A stretch of 64,000 nt of DNA. Origin: Pedobacter sp. B4-66. Its GTDB lineage: Bacteria > Bacteroidota > Bacteroidia > Sphingobacteriales > Sphingobacteriaceae. The DNA is taken from positions 124,001-188,000 of the forward strand of contig NZ_JAFVME010000009.1 of the NCBI RefSeq assembly GCF_018492665.1. The letters run 5' to 3'. Below, piece after piece: positions 32,912 to 41,565 of the stretch. A program made the translations under genes and the position numbers. The first letter of the stretch is position 1. The number at the start of each line of letters is the position of its first letter. The notes beneath the pieces are model-generated. The model was not told the DNA's origin. It did no database searches and worked only from the letters and a program-made list of their open reading frames with translations.

Positions 32912-34627
32912 TTTCCAAGGCGTATCATCTGTCTACTTATCCTACTGGCCGCAAGCCTAACTGTTGCGGCAAAAGAGATCGTGCTAGGTAACGCAGAAGC
33001 ATTTTATAAACTCAAAGATGCCCAGCTCAGCAAAAATGCCCTCTGGATCAACATCACTCTGAAAAATAATTCCGGCTCCAACGACTGGTACATCCAGGTA
33101 CCACCACCGGTAAACGAAGTAGACCTATATACAGAACAAACCGGTGGCGGGTTTAAACACCTGAAATTGAATGATAAAGTACTTTATGCCAACCGTCCGG
33201 TAAAAGTGAACGGATTTATTCTGCCCTTAGCACTCAAGAATGGTGAAAGCAAACACTATTACCTGCGCATCAAAAACAATTATAAGCTGAAAGTCCCCAT
33301 ATACGCCGGCACGCTGGAAGCGATTTACGAGGAAGAGCATTTTAAAAATATCGTCAACGGTTTTATGTTCGGGGCTTTACTGGCCCTGATGATCTACAAC
33401 CTGTATATCTACATCGCGACCAGGGACAAATCCTACCTCTATTATTTAGGTTATCTGTTTTTCAGCATCCTGTTTTTACTGATCTGGAACGGCTATTTTA
33501 TCCAGTGGCTACCGGCCTGGAGCTTAAGACTGCTCACCGGCTCCTGTGCTATCGCACTTGCATTTAGCATACTGTTCAGCAACGGCTATCTGCGTACACA
33601 TCATTATGCACCAATCCTATTCAACAATAGTAAATGGCTGGTCATTGTATTTCTGCTCCCTATACTCATTGATCTGCCAGGCTATTCTGTACTGGCATTT
33701 CAACTCCTGCAGGGCTGTTTAGTGATCGCAGCTGGGTATTGGCTGACTACCGGTTATTACAGTTTAAAAAAAGGATTTAAACCCGCTGCCTATTACCTTG
33801 CCGCGTTGGCTTGCCTGCTGATCAGCTACGGCTTTTATGAAGGCTTCCACTCCTCAATGAGCCTTCAAATGGGGCTTTGCCTTCAGGCACTAGTACTCTC
33901 CTTCGCCCTGGCCGTAAAACTGAACGATGTAAAAAAACAAACCATGCGCTTGCAAACCCAGATGCTAGACCAGACTGCCGGTTTCTCCAAACAGCTCCTC
34001 CTTGCACAAGAAAATGAAAAAGAAAGCATCACTGCTGAGCTGAACAACCGCGTAGGACAACAACTGGTAGTGCTCAAAAACGATATATACGTGTTGGAAA
34101 AACAAAGCCGAGGCGCAAACCCAGACCTGTTTAACAGCATCACCCAGGATATAGGCAAGGCCATTGAAGAAGTTAGTAACGTATCTTTCTCTCTCCGGCC
34201 CTATCAAATGGATACCCTCGGATTGAAAAGTTCCATAGAACGTCTGGTGGAGGATATAACAAACGACACCCCAACCACAATTCATCTGGATATAGCTGAG
34301 TTGGATCAGCTACTGAACAAAGAGGGACAGATGAATATTTACAGAATTATCCAGGAACTGCTCAGCAACCTGATCAAACATGCCGGTGCTACCGATTGCA
34401 ACATCCGCATTAAAGCAGCAGCACATCATTTAAACCTGTATTACCAGGACAACGGAAAAGGATATGACACCAGCGATCCTTCATCAGGCCTGGGTCTGTC
34501 TGGTATCCGCGAACGCTGTAAACTCTTACAGGCAGAACTTAAAATGAGCAGCATACCGAACACCGGCACCAAAGTTTATATAAAAACACCTATAGAAAAA
34601 AATATTGCTACGCAAACTAGTGTATAA
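32909..34627 (+). CDS. 7TMR-DISM sensor kinase A: intact ATPase, no phosphoacceptor His
   Basis: The 572-residue membrane protein starts at ATG 32909 (a TTG at 32903 is part of the -7 box). It has a signal peptide (1-20), a periplasmic DISMED2-like jelly roll (about 22-140), seven membrane helices (about 150-350), a coiled linker and a HisKA_3-type DHp plus HATPase module. The DHp motif reads ENEKESITAELNNRVGQQL: Asn379 stands where the family has the phosphoacceptor His (normally E-L-H-D). The HATPase is complete: N-box IYRIIQELLSNLIKHAGA, G1 YYQDNGKGYD and G2 SSGLGLSGIRERCKLL. It can bind ATP but has no His to phosphorylate. 4 bp before the response regulator. Confidence 0.9.
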   Translation: MFPRRIICLLILLAASLTVAAKEIVLGNAEAFYKLKDAQLSKNALWINITLKNNSGSNDWYIQVPPPVNEVDLYTEQTGGGFKHLKLNDKVLYANRPVKVNGFILPLALKNGESKHYYLRIKNNYKLKVPIYAGTLEAIYEEEHFKNIVNGFMFGALLALMIYNLYIYIATRDKSYLYYLGYLFFSILFLLIWNGYFIQWLPAWSLRLLTGSCAIALAFSILFSNGYLRTHHYAPILFNNSKWLVIVFLLPILIDLPGYSVLAFQLLQGCLVIAAGYWLTTGYYSLKKGFKPAAYYLAALACLLISYGFYEGFHSSMSLQMGLCLQALVLSFALAVKLNDVKKQTMRLQTQMLDQTAGFSKQLLLAQENEKESITAELNNRVGQQLVVLKNDIYVLEKQSRGANPDLFNSITQDIGKAIEEVSNVSFSLRPYQMDTLGLKSSIERLVEDITNDTPTTIHLDIAELDQLLNKEGQMNIYRIIQELLSNLIKHAGATDCNIRIKAAAHHLNLYYQDNGKGYDTSDPSSGLGLSGIRERCKLLQAELKMSSIPNTGTKVYIKTPIEKNIATQTSV

Positions 34628-34631
34628 AAAC

Positions 34632-35276
34632 ATGAATATAAAAACAACCATATTGATCGCAGATGACCATCCGATATTCCTCAAGGGGCTGAAAGAAGTC
34701 ATAGAAACTGAACCCGGATATGAGGTTATTTTTGAAGCCAAAAACGGTTTGGAAGCACTCGCTATTGCCCGAACTCGTCATCCCATGGTGACCATACTGG
34801 ACATAGACATGCCGGAAATGAATGGACTCGTAGCCGCCGAAGAGCTGATCAAAATTATTCCCGAGGCAAACATAATCCTGCTAACCATGCATAAGGCAAA
34901 AGACACCTTCCTCCACGCACTGGATGTTGGAGTTGCCGGTTATGTATTGAAAGAAAATGCCGTAGTCGACATCATTCAGGCCATAGAGGCAGTCATAACG
35001 GGAAATTCTTACATCAGTCCTGAAATGAGTTCTTTTTTGTTGAGCCAGCGCAGAGCGGCTAGCAGCAATCCTACTGCCAATGAACTGCTAAATACCCTAA
35101 CCCCTTCTGAAATGAAAATACTGAAAATGGTTGGCAGCTATAAAAGTACCAAAACCATTGCAGATGAACTGTTCATCAGTGAAAAGACCGTATCCAATCA
35201 CCGGATGAATATCTTGAAAAAACTAAACTTGAACGGCAAAAACAGCCTGCTGCGTTTTGCCATCGAACACCGCTAA
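34632..35276 (+). CDS. NarL/FixJ-family response regulator
   Basis: The 214-residue regulator has a receiver domain (4-120) with the acidic pair D11-D12, phosphoacceptor D57 (TILDIDMPEMNG), Thr in IILLTMHKAKD and Lys in GYVLKE, and a C-terminal LuxR helix-turn-helix (about 152-210): LTPSEMKILKMVGSYKSTKT, ISEKTVSNHRMNILKKLNL. All phosphorylation residues are present. The ATG at 34632 is 4 bp after kinase A and the stop is 3 bp before kinase B, so all three are co-translated. It is the evident partner of both kinases and probably acts on the GGTA..TACC control region. Confidence 0.92.
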   Translation: MNIKTTILIADDHPIFLKGLKEVIETEPGYEVIFEAKNGLEALAIARTRHPMVTILDIDMPEMNGLVAAEELIKIIPEANIILLTMHKAKDTFLHALDVGVAGYVLKENAVVDIIQAIEAVITGNSYISPEMSSFLLSQRRAASSNPTANELLNTLTPSEMKILKMVGSYKSTKTIADELFISEKTVSNHRMNILKKLNLNGKNSLLRFAIEHR

Positions 35277-35279
35277 CAA

Positions 35280-37091
35280 ATGAGCAAGGGGTTAACCAAA
35301 GTTTTTCTAACGATACTGATCCTAAACCTGTCAGGTTTAAGGACAACTTACGCCCAGAATATCGTATTGAAAGACCCTGAAAAAAGCTATCCCCTTACCC
35401 ATCCTTTATTCCTGGTTGATCCAGAGAACAACTTGGAAGCGAACCAGCTACCGGATCGTAAAAACTTCAAACCCTCAAAGTTCCCGACCTTGTCTTTAGG
35501 TGCAACAACTGCCTCGGTATGGGTTAAAACCCGCATCCTTAACCAAAGTAATAAAACAGACTGGCATATCCAGGTCGACTCTCCCCCGGTACTGCAATCA
35601 GTAAGCGTTTATCAGAAAAGAGCAGGCAGCCTGATTAAAATATTTACCAGCTATGCCGACAAACCCAAAGCAACCGGCGAAGTACGGGTAAACAACCTGC
35701 TGATTCCCATTTCCATCCCGATTCATACCGAGGCAGAATTTTACATCCAGGCCAGCAGCAATAATATACTCCGGCTCCCGATCAAAGTCATCACATTACA
35801 AAATGCCTTTGAACAGAGCCACCTCAGCGATTTATTGAATGGCATTGTCTTCGGCATGCTCATGGCTTTTGCCATTTACAACTTCTTTGTCTACATACTC
35901 ACAAAAGAACAGCCCTATCTATATTATTTGGGCTATATATTTTTCTGGAGCCTGAACCTGTTTTTCTACAATGGCTTCCTGCCGGACATCCTGAGCTCGC
36001 TCATCTGGTTAAACAGTGCAGGCACCATCATTGCCATTGCTAGCCTTTTGAGTATCTTTTTTACCAACTCATTTTTGCAGACCAAAAAGAACAGTCCTTT
36101 TTTCTATAAAATCCGGGGACAGATGTGCTTGCTTTCTCTGCTCATTTTATTGACCGACATATTCTGGAAAGGTGCCTATTCCTTTATACTTGTACAATAC
36201 TTAATGTACCCCTATTTCATCTACTGGTTTGGAGCAGGCGTACAGAGCTTAAGAAATGGATACAAACCTGCAATTTATTTTATACTGGGATTCGGTCTTC
36301 TGATGCTGGGCAATGCGGTGTATAATTTAAAAGACCTTAATATCCTGCCCGATAACCTGTTTACCCGCACCAGCATGCACTGGGGAACGCTGCTGGAAGC
36401 CTTGATCCTGTCATTCGCCCTAGCCAACAGGCTCAATTTTTACAGGAAGCAGCAGGAGCTGATCCAGCTGAAAACCATTGAAGAAAAAAGAGCCTTTCTT
36501 AAAGAACTCCTCCAGCGACAAGAACAGGAGAAAAAACGCGTAGCTATGGAACTGCACGACAACATTGGCCAGCAGCTGATCCTGATCAAAAACAGATCCT
36601 GGCGCCTGCAACAACTCAGCGAAGCAGCCCTAAAAAACCAAGTCAGCGGCCCAATAGCGCAGGTTGCAACTATCATGGCAGAGGTACGTGGTATCCTCCA
36701 TCGGCTGAGACCTTATCAAATGGACCTACTGGGACTAACCCAAAGCATCCACGGACTCATCACTGATACCTTCGCAGACCATCACCTTGAGCAGGGAAAA
36801 ACCGATGAGATCAACCAACATTTCAGCACCGACGAGTCCATACACATCTTCAGGATCCTACAACTGTTAACCGATGGCATCATGGCCAGCAAATCCACCC
36901 AGCAAATCCGCTATGCCATCATCCGCCAAACCTCCAGTGTAGATTTCCAGTTTGACCTGCAAGACACCCAGCAGCCACTGGGCAATTCCCCGGATATCCA
37001 CAACAGACTGGAACTACTCAAAGGCAGCATCAGTGTTCACCACAGTCAAAGCACCACCCAAATCAAGGTCAATATCCCATTTACCCAATAA
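35280..37091 (+). CDS. 7TMR-DISM sensor kinase B: phosphoacceptor His present, ATPase eroded
   Basis: The 603-residue protein repeats the plan of kinase A: signal peptide (about 1-25), periplasmic DISMED2-like domain (about 30-170), seven membrane helices (about 180-390), linker. The DHp motif is canonical (QEQEKKRVAMELHDNIGQQL, His426), and the second helix has LRPYQMDLLGL, as in kinase A. The HATPase is degenerate. At the N-box it has FRILQLLTDGIMASKS instead of R-I-x-Q-E-x-x-x-N-x-x-K-H-A, and G1 and G2 are replaced (QDTQQPLGNSPDIHNRLELL), so neither N-G-x-G nor G-L-G-L remains. It should not bind ATP but can accept phosphate. 3 bp after the regulator. Confidence 0.9.
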   Translation: MSKGLTKVFLTILILNLSGLRTTYAQNIVLKDPEKSYPLTHPLFLVDPENNLEANQLPDRKNFKPSKFPTLSLGATTASVWVKTRILNQSNKTDWHIQVDSPPVLQSVSVYQKRAGSLIKIFTSYADKPKATGEVRVNNLLIPISIPIHTEAEFYIQASSNNILRLPIKVITLQNAFEQSHLSDLLNGIVFGMLMAFAIYNFFVYILTKEQPYLYYLGYIFFWSLNLFFYNGFLPDILSSLIWLNSAGTIIAIASLLSIFFTNSFLQTKKNSPFFYKIRGQMCLLSLLILLTDIFWKGAYSFILVQYLMYPYFIYWFGAGVQSLRNGYKPAIYFILGFGLLMLGNAVYNLKDLNILPDNLFTRTSMHWGTLLEALILSFALANRLNFYRKQQELIQLKTIEEKRAFLKELLQRQEQEKKRVAMELHDNIGQQLILIKNRSWRLQQLSEAALKNQVSGPIAQVATIMAEVRGILHRLRPYQMDLLGLTQSIHGLITDTFADHHLEQGKTDEINQHFSTDESIHIFRILQLLTDGIMASKSTQQIRYAIIRQTSSVDFQFDLQDTQQPLGNSPDIHNRLELLKGSISVHHSQSTTQIKVNIPFTQ

Positions 37092-37226
37092 AATAGGCAG
37101 TAATACCTAGATACTTGAACAGTATCCCCTATTCCCCGCCCCCCTTTTCCGGCTTAATTTTGAATCATATTTCAAACCTGCACTGATTTAGATCAGCAAT
37201 TGAGAAATACTAAAATTAAGCTATAC

Positions 37227-37907
37227 ATGGAAGAGATCAGATTTAACCTATTTAAAAGCGCACATAAAGGACTAAGAGCCCTGCTTGCCGATACGCTCTT
37301 GCAACTTCAACAGACAGATTTTCTAATTGAGGCGCAGGCAGAGGCCGCCATCGAACGCATCAAACTTGTTTTGCTACTGATGCACAGGCATATTAAATGG
37401 GAAGATGATGTTGTTTTCCCAAAATTGGGTGCAGAAGCGCAAAGCATGATCGGCTATTTTACCAGCCAGCACTACCACACCGATGCTTTAACCCTAGACC
37501 TAGACATCCTGATCTGCGGCTTTGAAGAAGCAAAAGCCAACACCGAAAAAGAAGCTGTAGCCAATAACCTGCTGACTGCCTTTGTCGAGTTTATGGCCTA
37601 TAAGCTCAACCATATGAACACGGAAGAACAGCTGATCAACCCTTTACTGTGGTGCAGCTACAGTGACCGGGAACTCCAAGCGCTCCAATTGCTGCATCTG
37701 GACCAATCCACAAGCAAAAGTGAACACGTTTTCCTACAATGGATGCTCATCCACAACACCAACAGGGAACTGGCCGGCTGGCTGAACAGCATGAAACAAA
37801 AATCAACATCAACCCATTTCAACCTGGTGTACGCACTGGCTCAAGAAGTACTCGCACCGGAAAGACTGGAATCCATCAATTTAAACGTATACGCAAATGA
37901 CAATTAA
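37227..37907 (+). CDS. Hemerythrin-like (HHE) protein
   Basis: The 226-residue cytoplasmic protein has a four-helix histidine pattern of hemerythrin HHE domains: SAHKGLRALL (H13), LLLMHRHIKWEDDVVFPKLG (His-His and E/D cluster), FTSQHYHTDALTL and YKLNHMNTEEQLINPLLW. The H-x-x-x-E and D/E residues could hold a di-iron site binding O2 or NO; spacing is looser than in classical hemerythrins. The last 60 residues form an extra helix bundle. Start is ATG 37227; a TTG at 37200 adds nine doubtful residues. It follows kinase B by 135 bp and an AATCATATTT motif that is also found in the kinase A promoter lies in the gap. Confidence 0.75.
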   Translation: MEEIRFNLFKSAHKGLRALLADTLLQLQQTDFLIEAQAEAAIERIKLVLLLMHRHIKWEDDVVFPKLGAEAQSMIGYFTSQHYHTDALTLDLDILICGFEEAKANTEKEAVANNLLTAFVEFMAYKLNHMNTEEQLINPLLWCSYSDRELQALQLLHLDQSTSKSEHVFLQWMLIHNTNRELAGWLNSMKQKSTSTHFNLVYALAQEVLAPERLESINLNVYANDN

Positions 37908-38106
37908 CAACCGACTTGCCCAATACGCCGCAGGCATTTTCTTCCTGCTCGCCTGCTGCGTGCAGCTTACACCATACTATAGCGATGCCCATCAAGCCCC
38001 TTCCAGGATTAAGGTTAGCGCAGGCACCACAAATGAAAGCTCCTCAACAGGACATCAGATCAGAAAAATCAGCCTGGAAATCTCACTGTTCACCCATCTG
38101 TTTTAA
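37897..38106 (+). CDS. Small membrane or exported peptide
   Basis: A 69-codon frame starts with an ATG overlapping the last codons of the hemerythrin-like gene, in the plus-one frame. Residues 8-27 are hydrophobic (YAAGIFFLLACCVQL), so it may be a small membrane or secreted peptide; the Cys pair may form a lipobox-like site but the position is not canonical. Its coding status rests only on the overlap and the hydrophobic N-terminus. A second, unlikely frame at 37916-38122 overlaps it. Function unknown. Confidence 0.35.
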   Translation: MTINNRLAQYAAGIFFLLACCVQLTPYYSDAHQAPSRIKVSAGTTNESSSTGHQIRKISLEISLFTHLF

Positions 38107-38124
38107 ACAAAAACCAGCATAAAC

Positions 38125-39384
38125 ATGAAAAAATTAATCTTTATCTCGGCCTTACTGCTGGCCGGTAGCAATTTAATGGCCCAGGGCTTTTTAAACAAGT
38201 TGAAACAAAAAGCAGAAGACATGGCCTCCAAAACCATTGACAAAGCAATAGAAGGAAAAGCCAAAAAGAATACAGAAAGTACTGATAACAACCAGACTGC
38301 AGCAAAAACAGAAAACGGCACCGGCAGCTCCACCAGCGCGTTAACCGCCACCACTACCTATGATTTTGTACCCGGTTCAAAAGTCCTGCTCGCAGATAAC
38401 TTCGCTCAGGATGCCTTGGGTCAGTTTCCTTTAAAATGGTATACAAGGAGTAAAGGAGAAGTGGTGACACTAAACACCGCAAAAGGCAATTGGTTGCGTC
38501 TTTATCCCGGCACATTTGTAAGCCCGGTAGTCAATATCGGAGAAAACTTCACCATTGAATTTGATCTTATCATGAACTGGCCCGCGGCAGGAGGCTATAT
38601 GGTACCCGCCATTAACTTCGCCTTGTATGACCGGGGAAACAAAGGCGATATCCTCTCCTATGATTACCGCCTCAAGAATTGTTTAAAATTTGGTATCGCC
38701 CCCTATCGCTCCGAAGGTGCTATTCAGTTAACGTCCTACGAAAACGTAACAAAAAAACTGGAGACCGATAAATATAGAGTAGCTAATTTTGACAGAAAAG
38801 TAGGCAATGTCATCCATGTAGCCATCAGCGTCCAAAAAGAAAGAGTCAGGATCTGGCTAGATCAGGAAAAAATATTTGACCTGCCGCAAGCCGCCCCGTT
38901 AAACGGCAATTTAAATCAGCTTAAAATCGACATGTCCAGCTCCAACTATACCAACGAACAACTAGGCTACTATGTATCCAATTTTCGATTTGCCCAGGGA
39001 AGCGCCGACAACCGTTCTAAATTACTGACTACTGGCAGACTGGAAACCAGCGGGATCCTCTTCGCTACCAATTCCGCTGAAGTAAAATCAGACAATGAGG
39101 GCGTGATCAAAGAAGTGGCAGCAGCTATGACCGAAGACACTGACCTTAAGATCAAAATTATCGGGCACACCGATGCAGTCGGAAAACCGGAAGCCAACCT
39201 GACCTTATCCACTAAGCGAGCCGAATCCGTTCGTGACGCACTGGTAAAAACCTATAAAATCAATGCCGAACGTATAGAGACCGAAGGCAAAGGCTCCACT
39301 GCACCTGTCACAGAAGACACCAGCGAAGAAGGCAAAACAAAAAACAGAAGAGTAGAATTCATAAAAAAACAGTCCCATAATTGA
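38125..39384 (+). CDS. OmpA-family protein with a LamG-like middle domain
   Basis: The 419-residue protein has a signal peptide (MKKLIFISALLLAGSNLMAQ), a short charged linker rich in Lys/Glu/Thr (about 22-75), a concanavalin-like beta domain (about 82-290; SPVVNIGENFTIEFDLI, AISVQKERVRIWLDQEKIF) and a C-terminal OmpA domain (about 300-419) with GILFATNSAEVKSDNEGVIK, IIGHTDAVGKPEANLTLSTK, RAESVRDALV and KNRRVEF. The OmpA domain binds peptidoglycan through the conserved Asp/Arg, so it is periplasmic or outer-membrane. It ends the kinase gene set; a terminator follows. Confidence 0.87.
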   Translation: MKKLIFISALLLAGSNLMAQGFLNKLKQKAEDMASKTIDKAIEGKAKKNTESTDNNQTAAKTENGTGSSTSALTATTTYDFVPGSKVLLADNFAQDALGQFPLKWYTRSKGEVVTLNTAKGNWLRLYPGTFVSPVVNIGENFTIEFDLIMNWPAAGGYMVPAINFALYDRGNKGDILSYDYRLKNCLKFGIAPYRSEGAIQLTSYENVTKKLETDKYRVANFDRKVGNVIHVAISVQKERVRIWLDQEKIFDLPQAAPLNGNLNQLKIDMSSSNYTNEQLGYYVSNFRFAQGSADNRSKLLTTGRLETSGILFATNSAEVKSDNEGVIKEVAAAMTEDTDLKIKIIGHTDAVGKPEANLTLSTKRAESVRDALVKTYKINAERIETEGKGSTAPVTEDTSEEGKTKNRRVEFIKKQSHN

Positions 39385-39402
39385 TTTATGGGACTGTTTT
39401 TT
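39364..39402 (+). terminator. Terminator after the OmpA-family gene
   Basis: An 11-bp stem CAGTCCCATAA / TTATGGGACTG with a short loop, flanked by A7 and followed by TTTTTT. The stop codon region lies in the loop. Confidence 0.88.
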
Positions 39403-39429
39403 ATTTATACAACTTATAAATTCGCTTTT

Positions 39430-40524
39430 CTATTTAGGAAATTTAACCGGGCTCTTGCCAAGATTTACGGAAGTAGCTAGGGCTATGCTTCGTTCCTCCT
39501 CACCTTTTTCGTTTATACTTACAGCACAATAAAAATGATACACCACTCCATTATATTTTATAACAAGAGGTTTATGGGCATAGGTTTTATCAAATGTTTC
39601 TGAAGGCGCTATCAAATCAGGGCCATTCCATAGCGTCCAGTTTTCCAGATCATAAGAGCAGGCAAAACGATCGAAAGCACCAGGCTTCCAATTCGCACCA
39701 AAATAAAACATCACCCAAAGGTCCTTCATCTTTGTGATATAAGCATCGCCAGATATGCCATAAAAATGATCAACGACAGGCTCTTCCCCATACCTTTTCC
39801 AATGTACCATATCATCAGACACAGCTAAGCCGATGCGTTCTGCTTTTGGATATCTCTCGCTTGACGATTGATTAGCGGCGTTATAAAACATCACAAAAGA
39901 AGCCCCCAAGCTTTTCGCTTTATCGTGTATCACAGTACTTTTAAATATCGATCCATTGTCGTACCAGCGTGCCGTGCTATCTGTGGGTAACATAACAGGT
40001 TTACTTAAACGAGTCCACTCCTGAGCCTTTGTTGGATTGATTGTGCTAGCTATGCCAACACCTAACCTGCCAGCTTCATAACCTTGATCCGCGCCTCCCA
40101 GGTAAGACATCCAATATTTATCTTTATAAGTTTCAAGCTTGTAAGAACCTCCCCATTCATAATCCTGGAGTGCCAGATATCCCGCCTTTTGGTTTGCATC
40201 CCAAGTGTTTTTACTGAACGACATAATTTTACCCAGTGTTTTCCAGTTTAGCAAGTCGGAACTCTCAGCAAGCCATGTCTCATAACCTTGGCCATCGTAA
40301 ACAATATAGGTCATCCACCACTTTCCATTGCTATAAAAAATACTTGGACTATCAACCATTTTAGATTTACTATCTGGCACCAACACCATCCCATACTTAA
40401 ATGGTGTTTTCACTTCGTTATACACTTCCTCCATTTTTTGTGTAGAGACTTTCTTTTGGCTATAAGCAACTTCTGTAGCAAATACCCAGACCATAATCAT
40501 TATTGCTAATAACTTATCATTCAT
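39430..40524 (-). CDS. Exported GH43/GH32-like beta-propeller glycosidase
   Basis: The 364-residue protein has a signal peptide (MNDKLLAIMIMVWVFATEVA, then YS) and a five-bladed beta-propeller with repeated blades such as MVDSPSIFYSNGKWWMTYIV, LAESSDLLNWKTLGK, IGLAVSDDMVHWKRYG, DLWVMFYFGANW and LENWTLWNGPD. This is the pattern of the GH43/GH32/GH117/GH130 superfamily. Candidate carboxylates are the D in MVDSPSIFYS and the E in ERIGLA or SGDAY region. Substrate unknown. It stands alone between two terminators and close to the polysaccharide locus. Confidence 0.7.
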   Translation of the reverse strand: MNDKLLAIMIMVWVFATEVAYSQKKVSTQKMEEVYNEVKTPFKYGMVLVPDSKSKMVDSPSIFYSNGKWWMTYIVYDGQGYETWLAESSDLLNWKTLGKIMSFSKNTWDANQKAGYLALQDYEWGGSYKLETYKDKYWMSYLGGADQGYEAGRLGVGIASTINPTKAQEWTRLSKPVMLPTDSTARWYDNGSIFKSTVIHDKAKSLGASFVMFYNAANQSSSERYPKAERIGLAVSDDMVHWKRYGEEPVVDHFYGISGDAYITKMKDLWVMFYFGANWKPGAFDRFACSYDLENWTLWNGPDLIAPSETFDKTYAHKPLVIKYNGVVYHFYCAVSINEKGEEERSIALATSVNLGKSPVKFPK

Positions 40525-40749
40525 TTTCTTTTATATTTTATTGGCTTATAGAAGTTTGCAGTTATTAAAATAAGTCATTTTTATAAATAATACAATTAAC
40601 TAACCTTATTAAAAGCTATTACCTCATAAAAGATTGATTTTGATATTTCCCTGAGCCAGGTCCACCGAATTACTGGAGTCATTTTTATATATTTACAACA
40701 ACGGTTGATCGTAAGCTTCATTACTGTCTTCACTAACCAAATAACAAAT

Positions 40750-41496
40750 ATGAAAAAACAGCTATTAACGCTACTTGCTCTTGCCATGATATTGACGTCA
40801 TGCAGTAAAAAAGCCCCAGAACCAGTATATTCTCTTGATCAGACTGCCCTTGAGTTGAATTACGACAAGGAACATCAATTCGTAATTAAATTAGGATCCA
40901 AAGACATTGAAGAGTCTGAATTTAAATGGTCATCATCAGACGAAACTGTTGGATATGTATCTGCTTCAGGTCTTTTTAATGCTTATAGAATTGGAAAAAC
41001 GACAATTAAGGCCATTGGAGCAAACGTAACGTTAACCTCTGTTATAAATGTAGCGCCATACAGTACACTTTGTGCAGAACCTTATATTGAATATGGCGCA
41101 ACAAAAAGTATTGTTAAGAGTAAAGAAACCAGAACATTGCAAGATGAAACAGCTACAGCTCTGTATTATAGAGGTGAAAATGCTAAAATAAAAAGTGCAC
41201 TTTATGGCTTTGACAACAACCTGTTACAGTCTATGGTTCTCGTTTTTTCAGATACGGAAGCGGTAGTTAAAGAATCAATAAAATTTTTCTCAGAGCGATA
41301 CACTTATCTAGGTGTAGAAGATGATCTTTATCTATTTGCCAATGTTGATACATTTATTGGAATGGGGTACTTTGACGAACTTGGTTTTTGTGCAATTTAC
41401 TTAGAGAATAAAACAGGTGAAACAGCCAATTTACAAGCAGCAAAATCAGCTGTACAAAAAGGTAAAGCTGATTTAGTGTTACAGAGAAAAAGATAG
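40750..41496 (+). CDS. Lipoprotein with a Big_2-like domain
   Basis: The 248-residue product starts at ATG 40750 (a 15-residue upstream extension lacks support) with the lipoprotein signal MKKQLLTLLALAMILTSCSK, Cys at residue 18. Residues about 25-100 form one Big_2-like domain (EFKWSSSDETVGYVSASGLF then IGKTTIKAIGANVTLTSVIN), and the C-terminal 145 residues an alpha/beta domain of unknown family (LVFSDTEAVVKESIKFFSER). It resembles the repeats of the protein at 29344-30756 and may belong to the same surface system. It is monocistronic. Confidence 0.75.
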   Translation: MKKQLLTLLALAMILTSCSKKAPEPVYSLDQTALELNYDKEHQFVIKLGSKDIEESEFKWSSSDETVGYVSASGLFNAYRIGKTTIKAIGANVTLTSVINVAPYSTLCAEPYIEYGATKSIVKSKETRTLQDETATALYYRGENAKIKSALYGFDNNLLQSMVLVFSDTEAVVKESIKFFSERYTYLGVEDDLYLFANVDTFIGMGYFDELGFCAIYLENKTGETANLQAAKSAVQKGKADLVLQRKR

Positions 41497-41527
41497 GAAA
41501 CAAGCATCAATTATACTTGATTTCAAA

Positions 41528-41559
41528 GGCAGGGAAAATTAAAATTTCTCTGCTTTTTT
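41528..41559 (+). terminator. Terminator after the Big_2-like lipoprotein gene
   Basis: Stem GCAGGGAAA / TTTCTCTGC (one G-T pair), loop ATTAAAA, followed by TTTTTT. Confidence 0.8.
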
Positions 41560-41565
41560 ATTTTA

